Source: Marthasterias glacialis
Lineage: Eukaryota > Echinodermata > Asteroidea > Forcipulatida > Asteriidae
Reading direction: 5' to 3'
Length of the DNA stretch: 64,000 nucleotides
NCBI GenBank assembly: GCA_911728455.2
Contig: OU452229.1
Span: forward strand, 16,340,076 to 16,404,075
Part shown: positions 13,365-23,659 of the stretch, piece after piece
How the letters are laid out: the number at the start of each line of letters is the position of its first letter
How positions within the stretch are numbered: the first letter of the stretch is position 1
Made by a program: the position numbers and the translations under genes
Notes under the pieces: model-generated
Told to the model about the DNA's origin: nothing
The model's database searches: none
Seen by the model: only the letters and a program-made list of their open reading frames with translations

Positions 13365-14286
13365 TGCCAATTGTCACATATGGAGATTTTAACAGCCAGC
13401 TCCGCTCGTTCAAAACCACACGTCCCCCTAACCCACAACACAAGAGTAATCTTCTTTTAATACAATTATTATCTTACTGTCCAGAGAAAATTCAATATGA
13501 ATATTCTTTCTTCTTAAAGATTGCCTTGAGCTGGTTGCCTCGAAAATGCCTATAGTGTGACACGGGCCCTAGACAGTTTTGGTTCTGGGGTAAACACGAT
13601 GGCGTCCAACCACGATAACTGCACAACGGCAAATAAAGGACAACCAAAATGATGCAAAATCAAGAAATATGACGTTGGGCACAGAAATAATTCATCCTTT
13701 GTTTTTTTTGTTGCAACTAACTTATGTTTTTGCGTTTGCAATTATTTTATTTCAGTTTCTGTTTGACATTGCAGTCTAAACTGTATACATTCTTCTAAAT
13801 AAAAACAACTTACAGAAAAATAATAAATACATAGGCAATATATTTACATTTGTAAGGGCTGCGTAGTTAAATCCCAAGTCCGATTAGAATAAGTAAAAGG
13901 AACAATTAGATTTATAAAGATAAACAAATGTGTTGGCTATTTAGTTGACGATATACTTGACAATAGATCAAATCTGCACATCTTTTCAATAAATTTAAAT
14001 TTGTCATTAAAAATCATTACTCGTCATTTCCTAAAATAAATCCAAACTTTGTTTAAAGGATTTAAACATATCTTACTTAAGACGATGATTTCCTCGTTTG
14101 TAGAAACTTCCAAAGTTCCTTTGACATTCTTCCCTGTTTACAGCTCTTACAGGGTGAATGAGAACATTCCTTACAAGCAGAGGAAAAGTTTGAACATTCC
14201 TTTCACATATTTTAGTCATCTTGGACAAACAACAGTGGTACCCTGACCTATTTGATGTCTGAAGCTTTGCGTGGTGTTGATAATAA

Positions 14287-14496
14287 GAAGTGCCCATTAC
14301 CAGTAAACTTGCTGGTACCTACTATGCATACGTCTCTTTTGGGAGGAGAAGTGGCTCTGAAAAGAGCCGTTCTGATATCGACAATCCGACGTCTCGAACA
14401 TTAGGATTGTCGAGACCACAACGGCTCTTTTCAGAGCCACCACTCCTCCTAAAATAGGTTTATACATGCTTGAAGTTTACCAGTAAAAGTTACTTC
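14287..14496. mobile_element. Large palindrome, TCTTTTGGGAGGA family (copy 1)
   Basis: Inverted arms (about 14287-14388 and 14404-14496) share CTCTTTTGGGAGGAG, GGCTCTGAAAAGAGCCGTT and CGACAATCC around a 15-base centre. The same arm words, plus the flanking ACCAGTAAACTTGCTGGTAC, recur in the element inside Evx intron 1 (20071-20328), which defines a dispersed family. Confidence 0.65.
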
Positions 14497-15640
14497 CTAA
14501 AACCATATGACTTGTAAAACTGTGTTATCTCACCACACAAAACCCCGAACAATTCGCCGATGTGATTCTTTACGTCAGAATTATTCGCATATAGATTTTG
14601 AACAGCTTGCTATATCAGCATTTTAAGTAGAATTCCTCCCTCAAATTCACCTGTGCGTCGATACGTGACCGGAATATCTATAAATGCACGTAACTTTCAG
14701 TTTTAGAAGAAAAGTTGTTCGCTTTAAGTTGACTACGTTTAAAAGGATTTATATGTAATATCGAAAAGCTTTCATATGAACTCATATTCTGTACTAATAA
14801 AAAACTGAACATTCTGGTAACAAACGTGGAGGGGCAGGGAGTTATCCGACACTTTGAAAATGCCCTTGTTTTTAAGTCACTCTCAAAACCCCACATTAAA
14901 CCGATTACACGGGAAACTTTACAGAACAGCTTAACACACAAAATACAAATACAGACGGAGTGAAGGTACCCTCAAGTTTTAATGTGATGTTTTGAGTGTT
15001 TTGATTTGTTACCGTCACCTCTGAGAAAATCTGTTTCGATTTTCAATCACAAAGTGTGTTCTAGATTCTCTGTAAAACATGTTGCTGTCTCTTTGCCTCT
15101 TTCTGCTAAATATCAAAACTATTTTGTCACCGTAAATGATTATGACGTTGATATAAAACAACTAAAATCAATAAATCGAAGGAGGAGGATCTGTCTGATT
15201 GAGCAAGACATTGTTTCGATCAAATAGAAGTATTTTTCGAACTTGAGAAATATTTTGTGATCAAGGAAAATGAGCAGGATTAGCATTGCAAGCTCTGAGC
15301 ATTTACATCCTGATCTTCCTCAGCCATTCTTTACAATGTGCTATGTACAGCATTTGTAAATGGTACTAATAGTCGAGCACATGTACACTGTAAATGTTTT
15401 GAAAATAAAATGAAAGTTAAACGTTTAAAGTTTGCGCCAACTTTTAAGTACGAATTTGAATCTTCCTTTAGGACTTGGAATTCTCGATATTATCTGAAAA
15501 AATATTGAAGGATGCAGATGAACGTCTTTGTATTTAAAAGCATGCTAGAGTTTTTACTTGAGTATGGCAATTTTACAAGTTTATCCAGCATCGTTGCATG
15601 AAGAAGACAGTTGTTCCAGTCTTAAAGAACAGTTTCTTCG
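14497..15640. other. 3' flank of Evx, no gene recognised
   Basis: AT-rich sequence next to the Evx 3' end. It holds no recognisable RNA gene or exon; short open frames at 14678-14941 and 15006-15227 do not resemble known proteins. Part of it may be Evx 3' UTR if a distal polyadenylation site is used. Confidence 0.4.
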
Positions 15641-15641
15641 T

Positions 15642-15647
15642 TTTATT
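15642..15647 (-). terminator. Possible Evx polyadenylation signal
   Basis: AATAAA on the minus strand, 60 bases beyond the Evx stop codon. If used, the 3' UTR would be very short, about 80 bases. AT-rich DNA gives this hexamer by chance, so a more distal signal may be the main one. Confidence 0.3.
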
Positions 15648-15706
15648 TACATGTATTTGGACAACGTCAACAAAGTTTACAACGAGGCGAGTCTTTGGGG
15701 CTGGCT

Positions 15707-16288
15707 TTACGAATGGTGGACTGACGGCGGTAGAGCGCAGATCCCAGGGTGTGGGGCGTCGCTGTCTCTACTGTGGCCTAACCCAACTGCAGCTGAAAGG
15801 GGCATCGCAGACGAAGCGTGTACCCCGGACAATGAGTGGCCGGCGGGATGACCATGTCTATAGTGGTGATGACAAGCACACGGGAGGGTGGCTTGGGACG
15901 GGACAGAGCTCGGTGCGATGAAGGACGAGCTGGCAGCGGCACTGGCCCTTGCTGCAAGGAGGTCCGATGCAGAGAAGCTCGGGGCCCCACCCGGGGAGCC
16001 GAGGCGGGCGTACGGGTGACACATTGAACGCAGCAAGTCCGCTGAGCGACTGCGAAGATGTACGGCATAGCTGTTGTACGCATCATGTGACGCACCAACA
16101 GTTGGGGAGAGAGGAGGGTGCCCCGGCTGGTAGTAACTAAACGCGGTAGAGGGGCAAGGGTATGGTAGCCGACCGGTCAGCATCAGGGAGTAGAGATTTG
16201 GGTCCAGAGCGGCATGGTGGGGCCAGGAACATGCCGCCATTGACATGCGTTGACGTTTGTCTTTCATTCGTCTGTTCTGAAACCAAAC
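15707..16288 (-). CDS. evx: Evx homeobox protein, exon 3 (homeodomain end and C-terminus)
   Basis: Encodes residues 178-370. It opens directly after a TGTAG acceptor with VWFQNRRMKDKRQRM, which is homeodomain positions 47-60 plus the conserved Met. The recognition helix carries Gln50, Asn51 and Arg53, the Antp-type DNA-contact set. The block just after it contains SWPHHAALDPNLYSLM and GRLPYP, resembling the Trp-Pro-His, Tyr and Leu-Pro-Tyr-Pro motifs that follow the homeodomain in other Evx proteins. The rest is low-complexity, rich in Ala, Ser, Pro and His, including an Ala/Ser run near LLAARASAAASSS and a His-rich patch CHHHYRHGH. It ends at SVHHS and TAA. Such Ala/Pro/Ser/His-rich tails are typical of Evx and may serve repression, but no clear Groucho-binding motif is visible. 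Several open frames on the opposite strand here are by-products of high GC. Confidence 0.94.
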   Translation of the reverse strand, partial: VWFQNRRMKDKRQRMSMAACSWPHHAALDPNLYSLMLTGRLPYPCPSTAFSYYQPGHPPLSPTVGASHDAYNSYAVHLRSRSADLLRSMCHPYARLGSPGGAPSFSASDLLAARASAAASSSFIAPSSVPSQATLPCACHHHYRHGHPAGHSLSGVHASSAMPLSAAVGLGHSRDSDAPHPGICALPPSVHHS

Positions 16289-18934
16289 CTACATGCAAAG
16301 AAGAGAGACAGTCGCATGAAATTAAAGTCAAGCCAGACCTGCTTAAGAAGATAATGCTCTACTTTATTGAGGGGTTGTTGACCACTAGCATCTATTGTTA
16401 TCCTGAATACAAAACACAACTTGAGGGCAACAACACTTTTCAAGTCACGATAACAGTCTTTCAATACGATCCAAATAGATAAATCGTTTCAATAGTTCCT
16501 AAAAAAAATGTTACAAATCAGCAGTTTTTTCTTGCCGGTTGAAATTACTATCTCGTCGGCTTGCCCCTGATGAAATCGCTGCACCTATACCAATGCTAAA
16601 ACGCTGCTTGATAAAAAACATGGAGGATTGAAACTAAAGGAGAGTCAAACACGTCCTCGCCCTCGCCAGTGAACAGGCCACACTTCAGTCTCGGGCCACA
16701 CATAAAACACAGAATTGCCCCTGGGTTAGAGGTTGGAACTAAAAGCTCAAAAATATTCAGAAAAATCTCGACGTGATAGCGCCTTTAACCGAGTATCTTG
16801 TAATTAACTTTTGACAAGGCTCCTCCATGATGGTACATCATTGGATTGAATTCCCGTGGGATTGGGGGGAAGAGTTAAGTCACGTAAACCGTTTAAGTTT
16901 TGGAAAACATGAAATCAACCTGCCAGAATTTCACTGAACCTTTTAATTGCACTTAAAATTCTGAGAGACATGTATCATATAGGTACAAGTATTTATAGAG
17001 AAACAATATCGGATTTTAAAAATATATTCCCAAAGACTAAAGTATTTTGGATGGGATTATACTTCAAGACGTTTGGATTTTATGTTCTTCTTATACCAAA
17101 TAAGGTTGGAAAATCACTTATTTGTCCATCCCAATAATAATCTAAGCAGTATAATATATTTATTGAAGAAGAAGAAGAAGGAAAAGAAGAAGAAGAAGAA
17201 GAAAAAGAAGAAAGAAAAAAAAGAAAAAAAATCGCGCTACAAGCTGCCTTTGATCATGAATAGTTAACGATTTCCACTTTATCATCACTGACTGTCATAC
17301 TTGGTCTCCTCACACAATTACAGAAATCTTAATGGCCATTTAGAAGGACGATCTTTCACAGCGGACTTATTTCCCATCAATTGACGTCGCCCGGAAATAG
17401 TCTCGATACTTTTGTGTCTGAACTCCGCCACTAACTTCTGCCTCTCTCGTGTTCAACTCGAGAAAATCCCCCCAAAAGATATCTTCCTTTAGGACTAATA
17501 GCCGTAAGTGCCTGCTGAATAATGTAAACAACTTAGCTCTGTTATTCTGATAAAATAGAATGCATTGGAAGTCTGATGAAGAGGCAAATTACAACGAAAA
17601 AACGATGATTCTCTGGTGCTTTATTTAGACATGAACCGCCCTATTAAGTTTCTGAGATAAGAACACGGAATCAAAATAACATGATAGTAATTGAGTTTGA
17701 TAAAAATGGAAACATGTGTAAATAATGAGAGAGTCCGAATAAAGCATTTTGCCAATTAGCAGGATCTGATATTGTTATTTTGGATATGACTGCTTACTCG
17801 ACCAAGGTATACGCTCTCTTACGGTTCCGAGGTTGATGCGTGGCAGGAGGCGGAGAGACGCACATGGATGGGGGGGGGGGGGGAGGGCCATACATTACAA
17901 GATGACCCTCCCACATAAAGCCGATCTTATCGATGAAGTTAGCAAAATGACACTTTTAGGTCATCAACGCCTGGCGTATTGAGTCAAATTACTATGCAGG
18001 GAATGTTGCAAAATTATAGCTACTCCTTGCATGGAGTTGAGGGAAAACAAGTTTTTGACGATGTTTCTTGAAGTGTCGATCAATACGTCAGGGAACAATT
18101 TCAGATGATCCAGTCGACAATTTTAATTAAATGTATAGAGGTAAAAGCAGTGCAAAAAGAGATAATTATTCTTCGTACGTGTACGGCAGCTGTATGACTA
18201 TTTCCCATTAATTCAATCTAAATGTTGTTTTTCTAGAAAATTGTGTTTTTGTGCAGTCTTGTAAAAAAAAAAATTGACAAGGCAATAACAACAGGTAAAT
18301 AAACACATCACATTGTTCAACTGATAAACATAATTTTTCAGGACAAAATGACGAACGAAGTACTTGTTCTAGGGAATCTTTCTCAGTTAAGTTTGAATGA
18401 GAATGGTACTGCTGTGTGTACATTGAAATGTTACAACACGTTTACTACAATCCCAATCAACAACATCAATGTGGCAATCGATTGTGATGGGGAAAAGCGA
18501 TTGGTCTCAATTTGAAAGCTGTTTCACTGTTTCTAAATGTCATTCTAGTACCAATCATCCGGAGAAATAGTCCGTTTTAAAATACTGTCAGTCCAGAAAA
18601 TGGCACTGGAAGACCAGCAAAATCATCAGTATTAATTTCGATTGTGCAATTGCAACAAGCACGCAGGCTAAACTTGCAACCTCTTTCCAACAAAACACGA
18701 ACCGTATTCCTTGTTTTCGCTTAAAACGTGACCCCCTGATTTGTTAACATTTTTTTCTCCTTTGTTGGATTGTGTGTGTTGATAGAGACTAGAGGATGAA
18801 CTCACTCTTCCAAAAAACGAATGCTGTCATGTAATTTAAAATCAACACTTTTAAATTATGTAGGCCCAAGTGTACACAATCTCAAGGGAAACGGATAAGC
18901 ATTTTTTCTTTAAAAAGTTTGGGTTTTCTTTTAC
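16289..18934 (-). other. evx: Evx intron 2 (splits the homeodomain)
   Basis: A 2.65-kb intron with donor GTAA and acceptor TGTAG, located between homeodomain residues 46 and 47. An intron at or near this site is widespread in Evx and several other homeobox classes. It contains a GAA-rich microsatellite (about 17164-17230) and a 14-base G-run (17870-17883). Nothing else is recognised. Confidence 0.9.
17164..17230. repeat. GAA/GAAA microsatellite
   Basis: Imperfect run of GAA and GAAAA units in Evx intron 2. Confidence 0.9.
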
Positions 18935-19092
18935 CTTGATTGTAGTTTCTGGAAGATTAAGAGAAGTTGCCAGCTCACAGCGGCGGGGTCTTGAAACGTA
19001 GTTTTCTCGGGAGAACTCCTTCTCCAGTTTGCTGATTTGCTCCCGAGTGAAGGCGGTGCGGTACCGGCGAACTTGATCGGCGCTTTGGTCTC
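18935..19092 (-). CDS. evx: Evx homeobox protein, exon 2 (homeodomain part 1)
   Basis: Encodes residues 125-177. After a short linker reading GDQSADQ it contains homeodomain positions 1-46, with the N-terminal arm [12 protein letters not shown], the core residues Phe8, Leu16 and Phe20, and the Evx hallmark block [13 protein letters not shown] followed by LNLPETTIK. The acceptor is a TGCAG and the donor GTAA. The exon is too short to stand out as a long open frame. [13 protein letters not shown] and LNLPETTIK are diagnostic for the even-skipped family among homeodomains. Positions that differ from the Evx sequences I remember include Ser at 21 and Thr-Ser at 36-37, where Tyr and Ala-Ala are common. 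The protein binds DNA through helix 3, which is completed by exon 3. Confidence 0.95.
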
Positions 19093-19619
19093 CTGCATCG
19101 GGGGTAGGACAACAAAGAAATATCAGTGGTCAAACTAGCCAGACAACACATCATTTTGAGAATTTGAAATAATTCAAACAAGAACTAGGGAGTTAGCACT
19201 ATAGTGTGTTTAATGTCACTGCCGTTTGATGAAATGGCAAAGTACGGGTTTCAATAGTCACATATTTTCTTTGGTTCTCAAACAAGGCTATACAATGTAG
19301 CTATATATGAACTCTCCTACTTATTTTATTTATTACATATCAACTGGAAGCGCCATAATGAATAGAAGGAGATGGAGAAGAAGAAAAAAAAAAATCAGTT
19401 TTAGACGTTGGAAGAAAACTGCAAATAGGGAAAACCACGTGTCATGCAATCAGATAGGGACTGAAAACTCAATCCACATGCAAGGATCTTATTCGAGGCG
19501 GGATTCGAAAACGGAAGTGAATGCAAGGGAAAAATCCATAGATCAACTTGAACCACCCTCCTCCAAATTCCCAAATTTCTTAAGATATATTTTAATCGTG
19601 GGTGTGACTTTATATTTAA

Positions 19620-19982
19620 GGTAAAATGTAGGATTGTTAAAGCTGATAGTGCAGTGTTCTTACTTTATGTGATTCAATAAATACATGACCGAAAAAAAAA
19701 AAAAATGTGACAGTTTCGGCTCAATCCGTCGTCCAAGTCGGGAGCAAATATTGAAAAACCCTGCACATTTTTCAGCATGTAAACACATTGTCCTTAATTT
19801 CGATTGTTACAGAAGAAATTAAAATCCGGGTTTTCAAATTCTTTTTTTTTTCTCGACTTTGACAGTATTTCAGACACAAATATTTCTATGGAAGATTGGT
19901 ACTGGGATGAACTTCGTAATCAAGCTTTCAGACGGATACTAATTTAACTAAAAATGATGAATACCAATCCTGTATTCTACCT
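19620..19982. mobile_element. 363-bp TTAA-flanked element (copy 1, in Evx intron 1)
   Basis: Left end TTAA then GGTAAAATGTAGGA; right end ATTCTACCT then TTAA. The interior matches the element at 55867-56231 throughout in the same orientation: AGTGCAGTGTTCTTACTTT, TCAGCATGTAAACACATTG, TCTCGACTTTGACAG and GGTACTGG are shared. The TTAA on both sides of both copies suggests a TTAA-targeting DNA transposon such as piggyBac-like, but the terminal repeats are short, so the superfamily is uncertain. Confidence 0.7.
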
Positions 19983-20070
19983 TTAATTTCAATTTATTTA
20001 TTTAGTGTTTTGTTTTTAAGTATACTTTTTGTGTTGTCGCTGGAAATCCACAAACAACTTTCCCGTAAGA

Positions 20071-20328
20071 GGTAACTATAATAATAGTAAGCTTGCGGGC
20101 ACAACCATGTATAAATCTCTTTTGGGAGGAATGTTGGCACTGAAAAGACTATAGCTGTTGCGGTATCGACGTTTCGAACAGCATACTCTGTTCGTCTTCA
20201 GGAAAAGACAAGCAGAGTGTACTGTTCGAAACGTCGAGACCACAACAGCTAGTCTTTTCAGAGCCAAGACTCCTCCCAAAAGAGATTCACACATGGTTGT
20301 ACCAGCAAGTTTACTGGTTATAGTTACA
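20071..20328. mobile_element. Large palindrome, TCTTTTGGGAGGA family (copy 2, in Evx intron 1)
   Basis: The ends read GTAACTATA and TATAGTTAC. Inverted arms share CTCTTTTGGGAGGA, CTGAAAAGACTA and CGTTTCGAACAG around a very short centre near 20199-20206. Sister to 14287-14496. The whole could fold into a long hairpin in the Evx pre-mRNA. Confidence 0.7.
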
Positions 20329-22961
20329 TCATATTATCCACACCGTGCAAAGCTTCAAACATCACTCAAGCTGTCCCGAGTCTGTACATCAAAATATCAA
20401 AAGCTCTACCCTAATCACAAAGGACCATAAACTGAAAAAAAAATCCAAGGTAAGATTTTCGGACAAAATGGAAATTTAAAGTGTTTTAGACAACTTAACA
20501 CTGATCCCAGCACAGATGGTAAAAGAGAAATTGATGGATTAGTACGTTAATGTCAGAACGCACCACAAATTTGATACCCAATTCGAGGAAGTTTGAGCGC
20601 GCAACCACAGAGAGAAAAGGCATCAGCATCGGCCAGCGAGATTGGCATGCGATTCGCCACCAAACACATCGTGGACGTGAATATTCTGATTACATATTTA
20701 ATAGAATAAAAGTACACTGTTGTCAAATTACAATTTATATAATGACTTAGGAATAAAGTGTGGCAGCGTGAATACAAATTAGACAATCCCTCAACGGCTC
20801 GTTCCCAGGACATCAGACAATATTGTGAGTAGAGGGACTTTCCTAAATTGTTAATTGCATCTTACTAGAAAATGAAGCTATCTTGTCAGAGCGGTATTAT
20901 TTTGTGTGTCAATACGAGCAAAGCATAAGGCGGTACGCATGATTGTTTGTGCTGATGGTACCTCCAACCCCACGGGACCTTGTGACAAGTTAATTTCCTT
21001 TCTCTCAATTTGTCAAAATTGCTTGTTCATGGCTCGCTGAGGCGTGTACAGACTCTGGGTAATATCATATCAAATCAATTATAAATAAGCCTTATTCAGT
21101 TGCCTATTAACGAAAGCGGAAGAGCACCGGGTAGAAGCTTCTTATATACGGACTCATTACAAATAAAGATAATAGCTTAGCCGATCTTCTTCCTTATCAA
21201 GATTTCTAATATCTCTTCTCATCTTATTGATTGATATCATCAGGTAAATCTGTAGTTTTGAAATGTCAAAAAGAAAGCCGATCGGTAAAACACGAGTGCA
21301 TGATGTTCATCTTTTTGAGGATAAACCGCAAGAAAATAATTCTGTGATTTACGGTGAAGACGATTGTAAATCTGAGCCCCGTACGAACTTTTTCGGTCAT
21401 TGCAAGATGATTGTGGTATTAAGATCTGAAGAGCTTAATATATACAGGCATAACATATCAATGGTACGCAAGACCCTCAGTAATTGCTTACAAATAAGAT
21501 TGGAAACATTTAAATAAATATCTGTATATTCACTCAAACGATATCTTCTAATGAAAATCATTATCAGGGAAATGGATGTAAAAACGTACTTCAAAATCTT
21601 TCCGAAATTACCCAATGACATTATTATGGTAGAAATAATCGATAAAGTTTGGATTCTCCAATCTTGCTTTTAATATGCAAACATTTTTGGCAACATTGGC
21701 AAAACTAACAAAATTAGACTTTGTACATTGCAGAATATTCGGTTCGGTTGGTGCTTAATATTAAAATGTATGGATAGGATATGCTCGCCTTTGGTAAAAA
21801 AAAAATAAAAAAAATAGCAGTACAATGACAGCCGGGACATCATTTTAAAAACGGATAGATTTCACAATATTCATCAAACTTGTTAACAATGGACCATTAT
21901 TGTGGGCGGTTTATGTTCACACAATTCTCCGTCAATAGTGTTTGATTGCAGTTTTGTTTATGTATGCCCAACTTTTGCTGAAACAAATTTGAAAATCTGA
22001 AAAGTGGTTTGATTGAAAAATAAATTGATAATTGTTCACGCGAAAGAGCGTCAAGTCCAAGCTTTTCTTGCAGTTATGTTCACAGATTTGTGCACCAAAA
22101 CAAGCAGGAAAAATCTAAACTTTATTTTGTTGCATAAAATCTGTGTTATCTCTGAAATAATCGATTTAAGTATTTTGCGAATATGTTCTAGCCTTTCGAG
22201 CAACTTAATCGAGACAAGAATAAAGTCCTTTATCATTTGTGTGGGGTTGTTTTCCTAAACCAAAATACATCTATACAGTCAGCATAACAAGTGAAGTAGA
22301 AATTGGAATACATCTGTGGGTACAAATTTATCCTTGCACTCAAATATTAATTATCATTATCTGTTCCATTTAATTATACATACTTTGAAATTCGTTAAAA
22401 ATTAAACAAGGCGATATTTTTGTATGGAGACTTAAGACTTATGGAATAGGAAAATGGTTAATTCATAGAATGCTTAGCTGTATGGGTGTGATTTATAAAT
22501 CATATTTTGTCCCGCCAAAACAGACCGCTCGAGAAGTTGTCACGTTATACAGGCTGGTGGAAAGTTACAAAACGGACAATGATGTTGGACTTGGAGTTTG
22601 CATAATTCAATTGTTTACTTTTTACTGTTTCAGATTTTTGACTTTGAAAAAAAGAAGGAACAAAATATGATTAAATTTGGATGGCAATTATGACGTCAGT
22701 CAAACAGAGTGTTTAACGTCTCGAACGAAGAGCTGACGATGGAAGATGTTGTACAATGTACTTGGCTTTTAAACTTCAAGATAACCCTTCAAATAACCAG
22801 TAACTTTACATGAAAGAATTGTATTCATCTTAAAACAAGAAATAACCATGTGTTCATGAGATCTCTTGTGTTCCATACTTGCATCCTGAACCCAAACTTC
22901 ATTTGTTTATTTTTTTTCACTTGGTTCAAAGGACTCTGGTTTAAACATGGACTTTTTTGAT

Positions 22962-22990
22962 GATTTGATTTGATTTGATTTGATTGATTT
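22962..22990. repeat. GATTT microsatellite
   Basis: About six GATTT-type units in tandem in Evx intron 1. Confidence 0.85.
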
Positions 22991-23129
22991 GGCAAAATAC
23001 AAAAAAATATATATATATCAAAACATGCAATTAGACGTAGATGAAATAAAAACGGTGATTGTGTTGTTAACAGAAAAGTCTGCCCTAAATCTGATTGTAA
23101 CTGAAACACAGTTAGTTGACAAGACATAC

Positions 23130-23502
23130 CTTTTACGGTCCCGTAGTCCCCATGCGGTGCCCCCGAGGTCGGGACAAGATCATCTAACTTCTCGGACGGC
23201 ATGGGGCTAGAGTCGCGCTGAACTCCGACGCACCTCTCCCTGACTCCGTGCCGCTCGTCCCCGTCAGAATCACTGCTCGCTGCGCTGAATTCGTGGTAGT
23301 GAAACCCCATTTCGTTACCTGGGGAGGCTCGAACATCGACTGCAGACTCGCAGGTCTCCCGCACGCGTCTCTGGCTCGGGTACAGGCGTGTCTCCAGCGG
23401 TACGTTCGATGAGTTGAATGGATCCGGACTCGTTGAGATAGCGACAGCCTGACTGGGTTCCATGGATGAATTTTCGGTGGCTGGCATATCGTGACGGCTC
23501 AT
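23130..23502 (-). CDS. evx: Evx homeobox protein, exon 1 (N-terminal region)
   Basis: Encodes residues 1-124, beginning MSRHDMPATE and ending DYGTVK, plus the first base of the next codon, then a donor reading GTATGT. The segment is hydrophilic and rich in Ser, Pro, Glu and Asp, with an acidic Ser/Asp stretch around residues 74-82. It has no recognisable domain, signal peptide or membrane segment, as is usual for the poorly conserved N-terminus of Evx proteins. An in-frame TAA occurs about 60 bases before the ATG, which is the first Met codon after it. Base composition is clearly more GC/CpG-rich than the surrounding AT-rich DNA. Assignment to Evx rests on the phase match to exon 2: one spare base here and two there. 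The open frame continues past the donor into the intron as far as about 22825, but that tail is Lys/Gln/Asn-rich intron sequence. Confidence 0.86.
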
Positions 23503-23645
23503 AGGAAAGTTGAACAGCCGGGATGCAACGTCAATGTTGAGGCCTCCGCAACCAAATTAATGTACTCGTGGTGGCGGTTAAAATTGCTCGCTATAAATTC
23601 CCCTGTGTGATGATTAGTTTAAACAGTTTGAAGGGCGAGCTTTAT

Positions 23646-23652
23646 CTTTATA
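23646..23652 (-). promoter_or_regulatory. Possible TATA box upstream of Evx
   Basis: On the minus strand the sequence reads TATAAAG about 145 bases before the Evx start codon. This would place transcription start near 23620 and give a 5' UTR of roughly 120 bases. The match is short and the background is AT-rich, so it could be chance; an additional upstream non-coding exon is also possible. Confidence 0.22.
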
Positions 23653-23659
23653 ATATTAC

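Larger units (their letters stand above)
19093..23129 (-). other. evx: Evx intron 1
   Basis: A 4.0-kb intron with donor GTATGT and an acceptor reading TGCAG. It contains a 363-bp TTAA-flanked transposon remnant (19620-19982), a palindromic element (20071-20328) and a pentanucleotide GATTT run at about 22962-22990. The remainder (about 20.4-22.9 kb) is AT-rich sequence in which I recognise nothing. Introns of developmental homeobox genes often hold enhancers, but none is identifiable by eye. Confidence 0.88.
15707..23502 (-). other. evx: Evx transcription unit (start codon to stop, three exons)
   Basis: This is the gene-level span on the minus strand. The exons are 23502-23130 (373 bp), 19092-18935 (158 bp) and 16288-15707 (582 bp including stop), separated by introns of 4037 and 2646 bp. 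Both introns start with GT and end with AG. Exon 1 ends with one spare base and exon 2 opens with two, so the frame closes on a Gly codon. The second junction falls between codons. The total of 1113 bp gives 370 residues. The homeodomain occupies residues 132-191 and is split by the second intron between homeodomain positions 46 and 47. An in-frame TAA lies upstream of the ATG with no intervening in-frame ATG, so the start is well placed unless a further upstream coding exon exists. Gene identity is very secure; untranslated ends are not defined. Confidence 0.93.

Noticed and set aside
15558..16140. Several plus-strand open frames opposite Evx exon 3
   Set aside because: They are antisense shadows of the GC-rich coding exon; the minus frame carries the recognisable homeodomain and tail.
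22825..23129. Continuation of the Evx exon 1 frame into a Lys/Asn/Gln-rich tail
   Set aside because: It lies past a good GTATGT donor whose phase fits exon 2 exactly; the tail is intron sequence.
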